64,000 nucleotides of DNA from Ophiura sarsii (taxonomy: Eukaryota > Echinodermata > Ophiuroidea > Amphilepidida > Ophiuridae). The notes under the pieces are model-generated. The model saw only the letters and a list, made by a program, of their open reading frames with translations. It searched no databases and was not told where the DNA came from. This document shows, in pieces, positions 1 to 11,041 of the stretch. The translations under genes were made by a program, and so were the position numbers. Location: the NCBI GenBank assembly GCA_035610835.1, contig CM069455.1, positions 40,999,944 through 41,063,943 of the forward strand, given 5' to 3'. Position 1 is the stretch's first letter, and every line of letters starts with the position of its first letter.

Positions 1-7
1 GGCCTTT

Positions 8-185
8 TAGTAGAGCAAAATTGGCCATAAAAGTCCTCTAGTTTTCAATGTACCGATCAAATTTTAAAACATCACCATATTGGTTTTATATAATAGTGTT
101 AACCTTTTCCTTCAAGAAAAGTGATGATGCCAAAAATGTATGCGTGGGCGAGCTGAGAAATTAGCATATCAAAATGGCGACTATG
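8..185 (+). repeat. Left terminal inverted repeat of the 8.5-kb transposon
   Basis: About 170 bp, clearly alignable to the reverse complement of 8320-8485 but with several small differences, so the element is not brand new. The similarity fades after the shared AAAATGGCG segment near 171-179. Confidence 0.75.
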
Positions 186-642
186 TTAATAGTTTAAGTA
201 ATTGCTAGTCGCTTGTTACATGTCTCTTACTTCATGGAACACATCAACTTATCTTGTTTTTGATACTAATGGAATTAATGATGCATACAGTACCTATATA
301 CACAAAAACACTGTTTCTTTCATTCAAAATGGCCGTCATTTACCTTGATTTTCAATTTCTTTCAATATTTTAATAAGTTTTAGCATAAATAATTTCAATT
401 TTGACCTTGATTTTAAAGATTTTTTGTTGTTCTACTCTATGATTTAGAGACAAGTATTCCGAATCAAAATGTATATTGAATTAAAAGGGTATGTTGCAAT
501 TGTTTTAGATTTTAGAGCTTTCTAATTGTATGACTAATATTGACGGATGACGATCATTATTTCAAATTTGTCAGTAAATTATCGTAAACGTAAGATAACA
601 TTTGCGTGAAATTTAATTATAGTTATAACATATCATACTGCA

Positions 643-987
643 TGTAAGAGTGATTCTTACGTTGAGAAGGAAGAGTCTTTAATACATTCTAGTAGATTTC
701 TATACCAAAGTTGGTCGTTTATTTACGAAAATCATACATGCTCCAAATAATAAAGATACAAAATACGGCGGACAATACACCACAACACGTCTGTTGTGTT
801 TGACAAGCAGGACGAAGAGAGAGCGATATCAGATCGCGCACGAGCCAAATAACCAGCGCTCAGCTGTGATTGGCTAATCGGCTAATCATCTGAGCGCTGA
901 TTGGTCTATCTAATAACAATAATACATATTCAAAGAATCGGCATAGTATTATTCCATTGCTAATGTAGGGATGTTTTATATCCCACA
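643..987 (-). repeat. LTR, left copy (3' LTR on the minus strand)
   Basis: 345 bp, TGTAAG...CCCACA on the plus strand. It differs from the right copy only by small changes near the start (TGTAAGAGTGATTCTTAC versus TGTAAGAGTTGTTTCTTAC). Confidence 0.85.
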
Positions 988-2539
988 TTACTATGTTTCT
1001 TTGAAGAAGGTGTCCTCACCGTTACTTATCAAAAATTATATGCATTTACTTATATAACAAATAATTGTTGTACATAATAATATCTATCAAAACAATCATC
1101 CGATTGAAATATAAACAGTTATCAGATGAGAATATCCTATAATATCACTCTCATCGAACAAATGTTCAGTCTTAAATCGAATAATTTATCAAATTACATT
1201 TTTTTTTAAACACACACACACAAAAAACAAAACAAAAAAATATTATCTTAAATCATATAATCAACTTATACAATGTCTACCACATCTTAAATAAATAAAC
1301 CATAATAAACATACCATTTGTCAACATTGACCACACAAAATTTGAGGTGAATGTCATTTGTAGGAAACACTGACATCCATCCATCAAGATTGTTACTTGA
1401 ACTATGATGTTCCAAGACCATATCAACAATGACAGCATAATCACATAATTATTTGTGACTATCCACAAATTTTATGTATGGAAGAAATGACAATTCACTT
1501 CAGTAAAAAAAAAAATTATCGCCGAAACAATCCAAATGCCGTGGACTCTCGTCCACACAGAACACTCTTTCTCATGTCAATATTTAAAATTAAAAAAAAA
1601 TTAAAAAAATTTTTTGTGGCTACCCACAAATTTTATTTGTGGAAGAAATGTCAATGGAAAAATTGACATATATTATGACCATGATATATTACGACCATGT
1701 CATAACAAGTTTGACATCAGACAGATTCTTTGTCCATGTCAAACAATTGGATAGGCCATACTTGAAAGTAAAAGTCATGTTGCCCATCACCAATGAATCT
1801 TGATATTTACATGTGTGTAAACAACAATTTTTTGTGTTGTTGTTACAATGCATCACATGGGTAATCTTAATTTCTTTTGGTCCAAAAACATTTCACTTCA
1901 ACACTACATGTAAGTGTAAGAAATCAAATAAGAAATATGGTAAATATCTCAAGTTTTAATTTTCACCACCATTGTATATTCATCAACAAACCGTGAACGT
2001 ACTGTATTTAGTACAATAAGAATATTTGTAGGAACTGCCTCATTTTCTGCAATGCATAGTAGATACATTATACAAATCATGACATACAGAGTTACAATTG
2101 TAAGATATCTCATTCTACCACGTAACACTGGGAAGATTCATATATTCAACTTTATAGTGAAAAATAAAATAAAATAATCATTGTGAAACATTGTGAATCA
2201 TTATTAATACAATAGGAGCACCGAGAAGCGCTGGCCTTATTTCGTATCTCATACAAAAATATGACTGTAGTATAACCCTACTATGTTAATTCATACACAT
2301 TTTAAATGACCATGGAAGTATCCAAGTTTTAAAACCAAAGGATCAAACATATTGTGTCATCCTGTCAATTTCTGCAAAGTACACAATATAGACTGAAATT
2401 TGAAAATAAAATTCAAAAATTTATATTCCAAAATTAGATAATTAAATCCATTCAAGAATGTTCACATAATTAGAAGCTTGTAATGTGATTACATTACAAT
2501 TACTGACAGCTTAAAAGAAAGTTACAATAAACTTATGTC

Positions 2540-2770
2540 AAACACAAATCCACAAATTCATAACATGTCAAACACAAATCCCTAACAAATACACAAATCC
2601 CTCACATTACAATATCTTCCACCACATCAAAACATAAGTCAAGACCCTCACAAATACATAAATCCCTCACGTTACAATATCATCCACCACATCAAAATAT
2701 ATAAGTCAAGACCCTCACAAATACATAAATCCCTACATTACTATATCATTCACCACACCAAAATATATAC
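2540..2770. repeat. Tandem repeat, about 65-bp unit, roughly 3 copies
   Basis: The unit contains CACAAATACATAAATCCCT, then CACATTACAATATC and CCACCACATCAAAA, repeated in order with small differences. It lies inside the LTR element. Confidence 0.7.
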
Positions 2771-4813
2771 CGTATACCCAAACATTATTTTATAAGCCAA
2801 TATCAAATGTCTTGTTTTTCATGGACATTTTGTATCCATGATAAACACATCACACATAATTCGCCACTGACGTAACTGGAATAACCATTAAAATAATCCT
2901 AAGTTATAGAATCAATTTAACTTTCCTTGTGGTACCATAGATAATCGATGGTGGTACATAACCATAATCCTATGATTGTATGCATGCATGGATATGGTTA
3001 CGTCAGGGAGGTGTCAATCACACCTCTCTGGTTACATATTGTAAACAATAACCGACAGTTTAAATTGAACAAAAGAAACATCTTCCCAACAACTCACACA
3101 TTTCCGGACAATGGTAGCTAATCATTGACCAAAACAAACAGATTACAACCTCGACCGGCTATTGTATAGCTGTAATAAGGTAAAAGCTTAAATCTGCTGT
3201 GAGAACTCAAAAGATACGTCAATTGATAAACATAAACTTTACAGTTTTATACAAAAGTAGCAAATTAAATTAATTTCAGTGAACAATCAAATCACTAAAA
3301 TATTTTGAACGCATCAACATTCAAACTTGTATGACATGAATGTTATCACACAATGACATTAACTAATCATTAAATACAGTACACATATTTCAACAACAAC
3401 AACAAACCAGCACAGATGTAACAGATGTAAACTCAAAAACACAGTTTTTAACTTTACACACAAAAATTAGCTTACTTTACAACAGATGGATATCTCCATC
3501 TGTTATGATGTGGAGATAAATAAATTACCTCCTTCTCTACTCCAAAAATAATTTAAAAACACTGTTTAACCTTACACACAAGTTACAAGTTACTAGTTAC
3601 CGGTAACTGTTTTAACTTTACACAAACACCAAATTAATTTGTTTACAACAGATGTATTCCATCCATTTATCATTCGGAGATTGAATACCTCCTATCATGT
3701 GGAGATGAGTATCTCCTTCTACTAACATGTAATGTTGAATGAGTAGGAATAACATTGACCAGTGTTGGAGAACCAACAGGATAATTTTGAACAGCAATTT
3801 CAAGTTCACGATCATGACGACACAAAAGCCTAAAGTCATAATCCTGTTTACCATTGAAGGTATTTAGTAAATACAGTGGATTAAATTGTGGTGGTGGCAT
3901 ACTGATTGTGGACAGATTATTGTTGGCTATGAACTGTACCATATTAACCACAATTCAACTATACCCATAAATCAAAATTTGCAAATAGTCATGAGTGAGG
4001 ATGAAGTACACACAATTTTGAAAGTCTGATTGATAAATTACCTTTACACGTAGACCATTAACAAGTACAATTCATAATATAGCAAATGCATAAATAATGT
4101 CAAAGAGATGGACTTTGTTGACAATTGTGTCTAGGCACAACGACCCTGGATAAAAGAGGTTCACCTCTTAATTTTTACAACAAAAGAATTTATACAATGG
4201 AGGGCAAAATTAATTCTCCTGTATATGTACAGATGTAGGCTCAGCAGGCCTAACTCCCAAAAGAATTTCAATAGGGATTGATACCATGAAAACAAAAACT
4301 AATCACCTGGGGATGATAACCACAAATACTATTCGTGATCATTCATTCAATTGTGAATACGGACAAAGAATGTGTCAAAACGCTATGACTTGGGGAATAG
4401 CCTAGAAAAAACATCAACAATTGAGTTTGAGGTGCAACAACACTCAACTTTTGTAGGCAAATACCTACAGGATTTTACAATTTGTATGGGTGACAAATTT
4501 AATTTTATTTAGGAGAATGCAGGCTAATTAAATCTCTCGTTTTAATTTTATAATGCCGAAAGGTTTTATACACAATTTATTAAATTTATCACAGTATTGT
4601 TATGTATGGTCGAAAGTCTTAGCATTTTATTGCTTCCGGATATAATATCAATGCATTTATCGAATTATATTATTTCTTTACCTTTACCAATCCACCTTTA
4701 AAATCTTCTGTATTCGGCACAGGCAGGCAAAATATTATGTCCAAAACAAACAAAAATGTTCCATAGATAGAGAAAAGTTCACGCAAATCCTTTCAGTCAC
4801 AGAACGTCCTGAA

Positions 4814-4920
4814 GACTTGAAGTGTATCCCGCAAGCTTATGCAAATGTTCTTTTACAGCAGTCAGCCGGACTTGAAGTGAATCCCGCAAACTTGTGCAAA
4901 TGTTCTTTTACAGCAGTCAG
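4814..4920. repeat. Two-copy tandem repeat, 55-bp period
   Basis: GACTTGAAGTG...TTACAGCAGTCAG occurs at 4814-4865 and again at 4869-4920 with four or so differences. It is near the putative 5' (primer-binding) side of the LTR element on the minus strand. Confidence 0.8.
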
Positions 4921-5371
4921 AAACTTGCAGATTTTCAGCTATTACAGGCGCCCTTGGTTAGGCAAAAGATACCCTGGGAACGGGTTTTAGCAGCACCCTG
5001 GACACGGGCTATAGGAATATCGATGAATTCTGGAAATCCCATCTGAAGGACACCGGCTGGCATCCGTTTTTGCACAATATAACTTATGGCAAAAACCAGA
5101 GTTCTCAATCCCTCGTCTGAATGCTAGGTAGCATTTGTTTTCGAAAATATAACGTGTATCAAAAACTGGAGAACTTCTTCCGTCGCCTCTTCTGTATGCA
5201 GCATCGGTTGATACTCGTGTGTTTAGCTTTATAACGTATGCCAACACAAAATGAGAAAAATGTCCCGTTAACGATGAAATGTTTCGTCCCACGTGGTGAT
5301 GAAAGAAAATTTTGCAATTTTCAATTTTTCAACCAGTCATTCCGATGAATTCGCCACCGCTGCTAACCAGC

Positions 5372-5717
5372 TGTAAGAGTTGTTTCTTACGTTGAGAAGG
5401 AAGAGTCTTTAATACATTCTAGTAGATTTCTATACCAAAGTTGGTCGTTTATTTACGAAAATCATACATGCTCCAAATAATAAAGATACAAAATACGGCG
5501 GACAATACACCACAACACGTCTGTTGTGTTTGACAAGCAGGACGAAGAGAGAGCGATATCAGATCGCGCACGAGCCAAATAACCAGCGCTCAGCTGTGAT
5601 TGGCTAATCGGCTAATCATCTGAGCGCTGATTGGTCTATCTAATAACAATAATACATATTCAAAGAATCGGCATAGTATTATTCCATTGCTAATGTAGGG
5701 ATGTTTTATATCCCACA
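5372..5717 (-). repeat. LTR, right copy (5' LTR on the minus strand)
   Basis: 346 bp, near-identical to 643-987. On the minus strand it contains AATAAA (in GTAAATAAACGACC) and ends CTCTTACA before the candidate primer-binding site. Confidence 0.85.
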
Positions 5718-5809
5718 TGCACTTTATAGTTGGGCCCTAATTGGACTCCGTAATTAGGATATTGTCTATGAGGGCGATGTTGGGGCTACAAAGGCCAAAG
5801 GGTCTATGA

Positions 5810-7617
5810 AGACGAGCTTTCTCTTGGCATGCTGTTGTTGATCACTTTACAAACGAGCCATATTCGGTGAGTCTATTTTCATTTATACTAGCATGGGCTC
5901 GACCAAATGAATTGCACGGAGTATTTCCTTGTGAAGGTGGGATGCACATGGTGATGTCAGTTATTGCAGGTATTGGATATCTTTACGGCGACTGTGGACT
6001 GAAGCAATTGTTATACGATTCGGGAGTATATGCATCAGGGACAGTTAACCAAATGATGTCAGGTAAAGACTTTGATCGAGCAGTTCGAGGCTTGAAGATT
6101 GTCGACGAATCCTTGCACTGTGTATTCTACAGAGAGTTTATCAAGTGGTGTGATAAAAAGAAGTACACTATACCTGAGCAAATCAGCGCACTACTCTCGC
6201 AGATGGAAGACGCATTCCTGAAGTCAAAGGAAAGAGCGGAACTGACAAATTTACTATCCCAGCTTCAGTCAGTAATCCTAGAAGAGTTGCTACCCATGGT
6301 GAAACAATTCCGCAAGGAAGGCTGTGCATCATCTCCAACATTCAAACTATGGGATGAGTTCTTGACCAGAGTGATGCAACCGCTGAAGATGTTCATCAGC
6401 AGTACGAGGAGTGGAGATTGGATTGTGCACCTATCGGCCCAAGCAGAACTACTACCGTTACTGTTTAGTTCTAACCGGAATATTTACACCAGATATATGT
6501 CGATGATATTGCTTTTGATGAAACGCTTACCATCCGATGTCTTAAACGACTGCTCACACTGAGGATTCTTAACAGTGGGGCAGAACAAGGCTCGTCTAGC
6601 AGAATACTACACCCAGTACATGCTTGATACAGAGGGGTCTATGCTTCAAGAAGGACAGGGCATTTATATCAGTGGTGGTCATCCAGATGGCAAGACCTTC
6701 ATCATAAGACAAGGATCTGTGCACTGAGTAGATCGCCTTGCATCAAACCAAGAGGAAGCGGACACACGCATCGTTCTTCAAGCTGCAACCGCTGCAAATG
6801 CAGGTACACATCATGTTGTTATCACCAGTCCAGATACAGATGTGTTAGTTCTCCTTGTTCATCATCGACCAAGTATTTCGTCGAGTGAAGTTTTCTTCCT
6901 AACTGGACGGGGCGAGAAACATACCGATCTTACCCGCTTTATACCTGTCCACCAGATATATAACAAACTTTCACGTGAGCAACATAACAACATCCTTCCT
7001 GTTTACTGCATTACTGGGTGTGACACTGTAAGTGGATTCTTTGGACATGGCAAGAAAACCGCGTATCGTATAATGATGAAGAACGCAGGAATACACGCAG
7101 CACTATCTACATTAGGAGCAAACACCGTGATGACAAAAGAAGAATACTCAGCTGCAATACTGTTCGTGGGAACTTTATATGGAAAATCTAACTGCATCTC
7201 ATTGAATTCATTTCGGTGTGAGAAAGCAAGAAGAAGGACTGCACCACGGAAGCTACCTCCAACGGAGGATAGTTTCAAACTCCATGTACTTCGCTCTGTC
7301 TTCCAACTCCTGGTTTGGCGTAAAGCACTTATTCCATGGCATGTGCTCCCTGATCCCTTAGATTTTGGGTTCCAAACAAACAAACAAACAAACAAACACA
7401 ACTAATGTCACAACCCTCTGCTGCGCCAGAATTGCTAAATGATCTCATATGTATGTGCACACCAGGTGAATGCCGTGTAGACTGCACCGTATGTTTAAGA
7501 CACAACCAGCCTTGCACCACCGCATGTGGCTGTATGTCCGTATCTATCAACATTGAATCATGTGGCAACCCGCTCACAGAAGCTGCATATGATACGGACC
7601 CAAAACTCAGATTCTGA
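5810..7617 (+). pseudogene. Broken transposon gene with XPG/FEN-like acidic motifs and a Cys-rich tail
   Basis: One reading frame runs from 5810 to 7404, broken by two in-frame TGA codons (6560-6562 and 6725-6727). A (CAAA)n expansion at about 7374-7398 then shifts the frame, and the frame resumes at 7405-7617. Recognisable blocks in order: NELHGVFPCEGGMHM, DSGVYASGTVNQMMSGK, then EEADTR at about 6756, SPDTDVLVL at about 6828, GCDTVSGFFGHGKKTA at about 7015, and a C-terminal Cys-rich segment (CMCTPGECRVDCTVC). The EEADTR / PDTDV / GCD spacing resembles the acidic clusters of FEN/XPG (PIN-like) nucleases followed by a helix-hairpin-helix-like GKKT. Proteins with these blocks are repetitive in many animal genomes. 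No N-terminal part is found between the left inverted end and 5810, so the copy is also internally deleted. The nuclease and Academ assignments are inferences. Confidence 0.6.
7374..7398 (+). repeat. (CAAA)n microsatellite
   Basis: About six CAAA units within the transposon gene. It separates the two reading frames and is the probable cause of the frameshift. Confidence 0.85.
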
Positions 7618-8319
7618 AAATTAAACTTAACTTTATATTATGCCAAAGGGTATTAATATGAAACCTTTATCTGAAAGAGTGGCAGAGTGAAGATGTATCC
7701 AGTTTAATATCAGAATAGCACGTGAAGCCAGAAATTAAACAGTATCCCAACGATTGGTCATGGTGATTGCAAAGAACTGAAAGAGTGGCATACAGAAATT
7801 GCCATACTGTGACAATATTATTATTTCAAATGATCATTAACTAGTTATTGGACGAGGATGACAAAAGCATTTTTTTTAAACATGGCAGCTCAAGAAGATT
7901 CCAAATAATGCCACGATGATTATGTCAATAATATACATATTTAAGTTGGAACACTTATGGTAAGCTGTGTGTCATACGCGTACGTCTTCCAAAGACTGAT
8001 GATGCCTCTTAAATTAAGTACAAATAACAAGTTTTTTGAACGAATTTGTATAATGAATTTGCGGTAACGACTATAATCAAATGAAGTTGCCAACTTTCAC
8101 TGGTTTTAAATACCAATTTCTTATATACGCCAGAAAACGTTATTTAATGCGTTGCCTTAATTAATTATTTGAAATGTCAGCCATATTGGAATTTGGAAAT
8201 AAAAATTGCGGAATTGAATGTTGGCAACATCTTTTGTATCAATGATATTAATATATTCTAGGATTGCACATTTTTGATTGCATTATATCAAAGCCTCAGG
8301 ACGGTTTTTATAATAAAAT
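7618..8319. other. 3' noncoding part of the Academ-like transposon
   Basis: AT-rich and without an open frame of note. It lies between the end of the broken gene and the right inverted end. Confidence 0.5.
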
Positions 8320-8485
8320 AGACGCCATTTTGATATGCTAATTTCTCAGGTCGCCCACGCCTACATTTTTGGCATCATTACTTTTCTTGTCTTACAAGGT
8401 ATATACTATCGTATAAAACCATCGAGATGATGTTTTAAAATTTGACCACTAGGGGTCACAATTTATGGTCAATTTTGCTCCACTA
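8320..8485 (-). repeat. Right terminal inverted repeat of the 8.5-kb transposon
   Basis: Reverse complement aligns to about 8-180, ending ...GCTCCACTA, followed by the candidate TTT duplication. Confidence 0.75.
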
Positions 8486-9030
8486 TTTCGCAGTATGTCT
8501 CTCTATCTCACAGTCAGTCGTTAGCACACACAAAAAGCGTTCACTGTGAAATGAAATATGCACGATTTCTTGCGGAAGACACGCACTCCGGTTGGTTGTG
8601 CATACTAATTAGTTTAGGAGCGGCTTATTTCAAACCCTTCTCATTTCGTCATGGTATTGTCTAATGGGCTAACATTTGAACTGTGGTTTAGAAAACCCAT
8701 GAACTCCAGGTAATAAAAAGGATAATGGATATAACAATATATTTCTTATATAATAACAGTATTTCCTGCCTTTCGATAAACCGGCACAATTACCACATAT
8801 TAACATTGTGTTTGATAGCAAATTTCTCCCAAAGAAAAAATAACACATTTGTAAAATGTAAACTCGTCAAAGCTTATAAGGTTCCCGACATTAAAATGTG
8901 AAACATCTTGGAAATAATGCAGTAAGATACTCTGGAGGTAGACGATTACATCCATGAATGAATATTTGCGGAGTAAAAATATACGCCATGTTCCAATACA
9001 CAGACCCAATCGCTTATTGTAACAAAATTT

Positions 9031-9630
9031 CGTAAGGCAGGATTCGAACCGGCGCGGGGAGAATCCAATAGATTTATAATGGGCCGTATTCTCGTACTAA
9101 ACACGGTTTTAGCTTAAAATCGTGTCTAACTAAACGCGTGTTTAACTAAAACGCGAGTTTATCTTTTAAGCAACGTGTTTAACTAAACACGGTTTTAAAC
9201 TCGGCGAATCTCGTTCCCAGGGTCGTTGTGCGTTACTGTATAGTATGTATACAGGTATTTATTGTTGTTGTGGCCCTAATAGGTTACAATAGATATCGAC
9301 TGAATACCTCAAACGCACGTGTATTTTTAATACTACACAATATGCTCGGCAGCTTACAGCGGGCACGGTTGAGTAATCATTCAAGGCATACAGTTCGTGT
9401 ATTTGTTTAGTTAAACGCGCCTTAAACTACCCCCATACCCATGTTTAAAGTTAGACACTTTTCAGTGAGTTAGACGCGTGTTTAAGTAAAACAAATGTAC
9501 GAGAATCGCGTTTAGTTAAACGCTGTGTCTAAAGTCAAAGTTAGACGCGTGTTTAGCTTAAAACCGTGTTTAACTACGTACGAGAATACGGGCCATATGT
9601 CTATAGCCTTTACCGCTCGGCCATGACTAC
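9031..9630 (-). pseudogene. tRNA-Ser-like sequence split by a foldback element
   Basis: On the minus strand, GTAGTCATGGCCGAGCGG (9613-9630 side) gives an acceptor and D-arm start typical of tRNA-Ser. It continues through a TATAGA half-stem, and after the 9081-9594 insertion resumes with TCTATTGGATTCTCCCCGCG and GGTTCGAATCCTGC. The order, including the long variable arm, matches tRNA-Ser. The insertion falls in the anticodon loop. The 3' acceptor strand is about 2 bases short and the T stem has a mismatch, so this is a pseudogene or a tRNA-derived SINE head rather than a working tRNA. Confidence 0.6.
9081..9594 (+). mobile_element. Foldback element, GGCCGTATTC family, copy 1
   Basis: Begins GGGCCGTATTCTCGTACT and ends with the inverse, GTACGAGAATACGGGCC. 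Both arms are built from reiterated short motifs such as GTGTTTAACTAAACACG, so each arm also folds on itself. The centre (about 9216-9410) is unique sequence common to the family. No coding region. Confidence 0.8.
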
Positions 9631-9639
9631 TCATTGAAA

Positions 9640-10260
9640 CGACCGTCGTGTTCAATAGATAATGAGCCAGTGGTGAACTATCGATTTATTCGACCAAAAA
9701 TGAGTTATTTGGGGGAATTTTGGGGACTCATATTTTATTTGAAATAAAAATAACACATACACTGAAAGCTAACAATCAAATTAATATTGTCTAAACCTGT
9801 CAAAACTGTTGGCACCTTTGCCCCATATACAGTAAGATGGACTAGAGGTAGACAACTATTAAGTCAAGCGTTCTGGGTTCTATCATTTCGATTATCATTC
9901 ACTAACGTCAGCACACCTAAATATTTCGAATCTCCGAATGATCGAGCATCTAATGTAACAGAATGAACTACGAGAATCTACGGGATCCTCATAACAGAAA
10001 GAGCTCATCGCGCTAACGACTGACTGCTCAAGGGAATAACAACTGCCCTTGTGTATTTTGCATTTGTAATGCACACTGACTTTGTTATGAGCTTGCCTTG
10101 TATTTTGCTTACCAGCAAATACTGTCTTGCTCTACCAAAGCACTTATAAAACTCGCCCATTGCTTGTGTGTTGGATTTCGATCACGACAGGAGCATGCGC
10201 AGATGCGATTTTGTCAATATTAGATTTTTACTGATTTGTCGGTCTGCATTAAATGCAAAA
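9640..10260. other. Intergenic, nothing recognised
   Basis: AT-rich sequence without a supported gene, repeat array or inverted ends. Confidence 0.4.
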
Positions 10261-10268
10261 AGAACCAA

Positions 10269-10285
10269 CGCCCCTGGGTGGACTC

Positions 10286-10327
<42 letters not shown>

Positions 10328-10355
10328 ACGCGCTAACCAATTGCGCCACGGAGGC
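10269..10355 (-). tRNA. tRNA-Asn (GTT) with a 13-bp internal duplication, probable pseudogene
   Basis: The minus strand starts GCCTCCGTGGCGCAATTGG and ends GTTCGAGTCCACCCAGGGGCG. The anticodon arm CGGCTGTTAACCG reads GTT, so Asn. The body matches a canonical animal tRNA-Asn, except that GGTTAGCGCGTTC is present twice in tandem, giving 87 instead of 74 bases. The extra 13 bases lie between the D loop and the anticodon stem and should disrupt folding. Without the duplication it would be a normal gene, so the damage looks recent. Confidence 0.8.
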
Positions 10356-10359
10356 GCGG

Positions 10360-10990
10360 TTATTTACTTACTAGGCTGTTTCGGTTTGTCATGTTCACCC
10401 GTACACTTCCCCGTACACTCCCTTGCAAAGCCGGGCATCGTTTTTTCTCAAATGTTGCCTGAATATTGTTGTTGCTGTCTACTTAAATACATGTGCTGTC
10501 TGTTGAACTTGGAACCAACGTTTAATTTGAACTGTCTATTTTCAATAAAAAATACTCCTATTCGGGAAAAAATTCACAAAAGCTCACAGGCAACAAATAA
10601 GCACATCATTTTACTCGACCTAGAATTTCAAACCTACAAAACCATATGTTGAGATTTGCAGTTTTGCTTTTATTAATTTACCTTGTTTGTTTGTCTCTAT
10701 TGAATTCTACGGGATCCATATCGTGTGCCCTGCTGGACTTAGTTGGAACTGTCGTTTTGCATTTACTCTCTATAATATTATAATAAAGTATTTTACGAAG
10801 GGCACAATATACTCAAATGGGTTTGCTCTGCCAATGGGGTCTAAATTACTCACTCTAATAACCTTGATATTGATTCAGTCATGAACAACCTATTTTTGCA
10901 ATTAAGAACATAATTATCTGCGGAATATAGCTAGGCCTATACTAACTTTTCTAAAAATGCACAAGATATACCAACATTACAAAGGCATCC
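10360..10990. other. Intergenic, nothing recognised
   Basis: No supported gene. It precedes a poly-C tract at about 11011-11039. Confidence 0.35.
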
Positions 10991-11005
10991 AGCACTTAAA
11001 GAAAT

Positions 11006-11010
<5 letters not shown>

Positions 11011-11039
<29 letters not shown>
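11011..11039 (+). repeat. Poly-C tract, about 28 bases
   Basis: Uninterrupted run of C. Several similar tracts occur in the window (near 15655, 17588, 31089, 45652, 52673, 54257; poly-G near 35765). Confidence 0.9.

Positions 11040-11041
<2 letters not shown>

Larger units (their letters stand above)
988..5371. other. Interior of the LTR element, no recognisable coding region
   Basis: AT-rich. The longest open frame is about 101 codons (4987-5292, minus) and shows no family resemblance. The visible structure is a three-copy tandem repeat near 2540-2770, a two-copy repeat at 4814-4920, and duplicated short hairpin-like segments around 1463-1660 and 3480-3720. I see no splice-bounded gene. Confidence 0.6.
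643..5717 (-). mobile_element. Non-autonomous LTR retroelement (LARD-like), about 5.1 kb
   Basis: Two near-identical 345/346-bp direct repeats (643-987 and 5372-5717) begin TGTAAGAG and end CCCACA. They are flanked by TGCA on both sides (639-642 and 5718-5721), a 4-bp target duplication. The minus strand is favoured. On that strand the 5' LTR is followed after 2 bases by TGGTTAGCAGCGGTGG, which starts with TGG as a tRNA primer-binding site does, and the LTR holds AATAAA. The 4.4-kb interior has only short open frames in all six frames and no recognisable gag, protease, reverse transcriptase or integrase motif. It would therefore depend on enzymes supplied in trans. Near-identical LTRs imply a recent insertion, later than that of the host transposon. 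Confidence 0.8.
8..8485 (+). mobile_element. Academ-like DNA transposon, degenerate, interrupted by an LTR element
   Basis: Positions 8 to about 185 reappear as an inverted copy at about 8320-8485. The termini read TAGTAGAGCAAAATTGG on the left and, on the other strand, TAGTGGAGCAAAATTGACC on the right. Both ends share the stretch GATGCCAAAAATGTA and then a match to GAAATTAGCATATCAAAAT. TTT lies just outside both ends (5-7 and 8486-8488), a candidate 3-bp target duplication. Without the nested LTR element the transposon is about 3.4 kb. It carries a broken gene at 5810-7617 with an XPG/FEN-like acidic-motif set. Academ transposons are known for XPG-like nuclease-containing transposases and 3-4 bp target duplications, so Academ is the best fit. 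That family call is inference; the inverted ends are directly visible. Confidence 0.6.

Noticed and set aside
3670..3951. 93-codon minus-strand frame inside the LTR element
   Set aside because: No recognisable domain, and it overlaps another frame of equal quality. AT-rich chance frame.
4987..5292. 101-codon minus-strand frame near the primer-binding-site side of the LTR element, considered as a gag remnant
   Set aside because: No nucleocapsid zinc knuckle or capsid-like block. The Cys residues at the end are not in CCHC spacing, and part of it overlaps repeated sequence.
6560..6727. The two in-frame TGA codons of the transposon gene as selenocysteine codons
   Set aside because: A nearby frameshift and a missing N-terminus show general decay. 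No selenocysteine element was identified and the family has no reason to use it.
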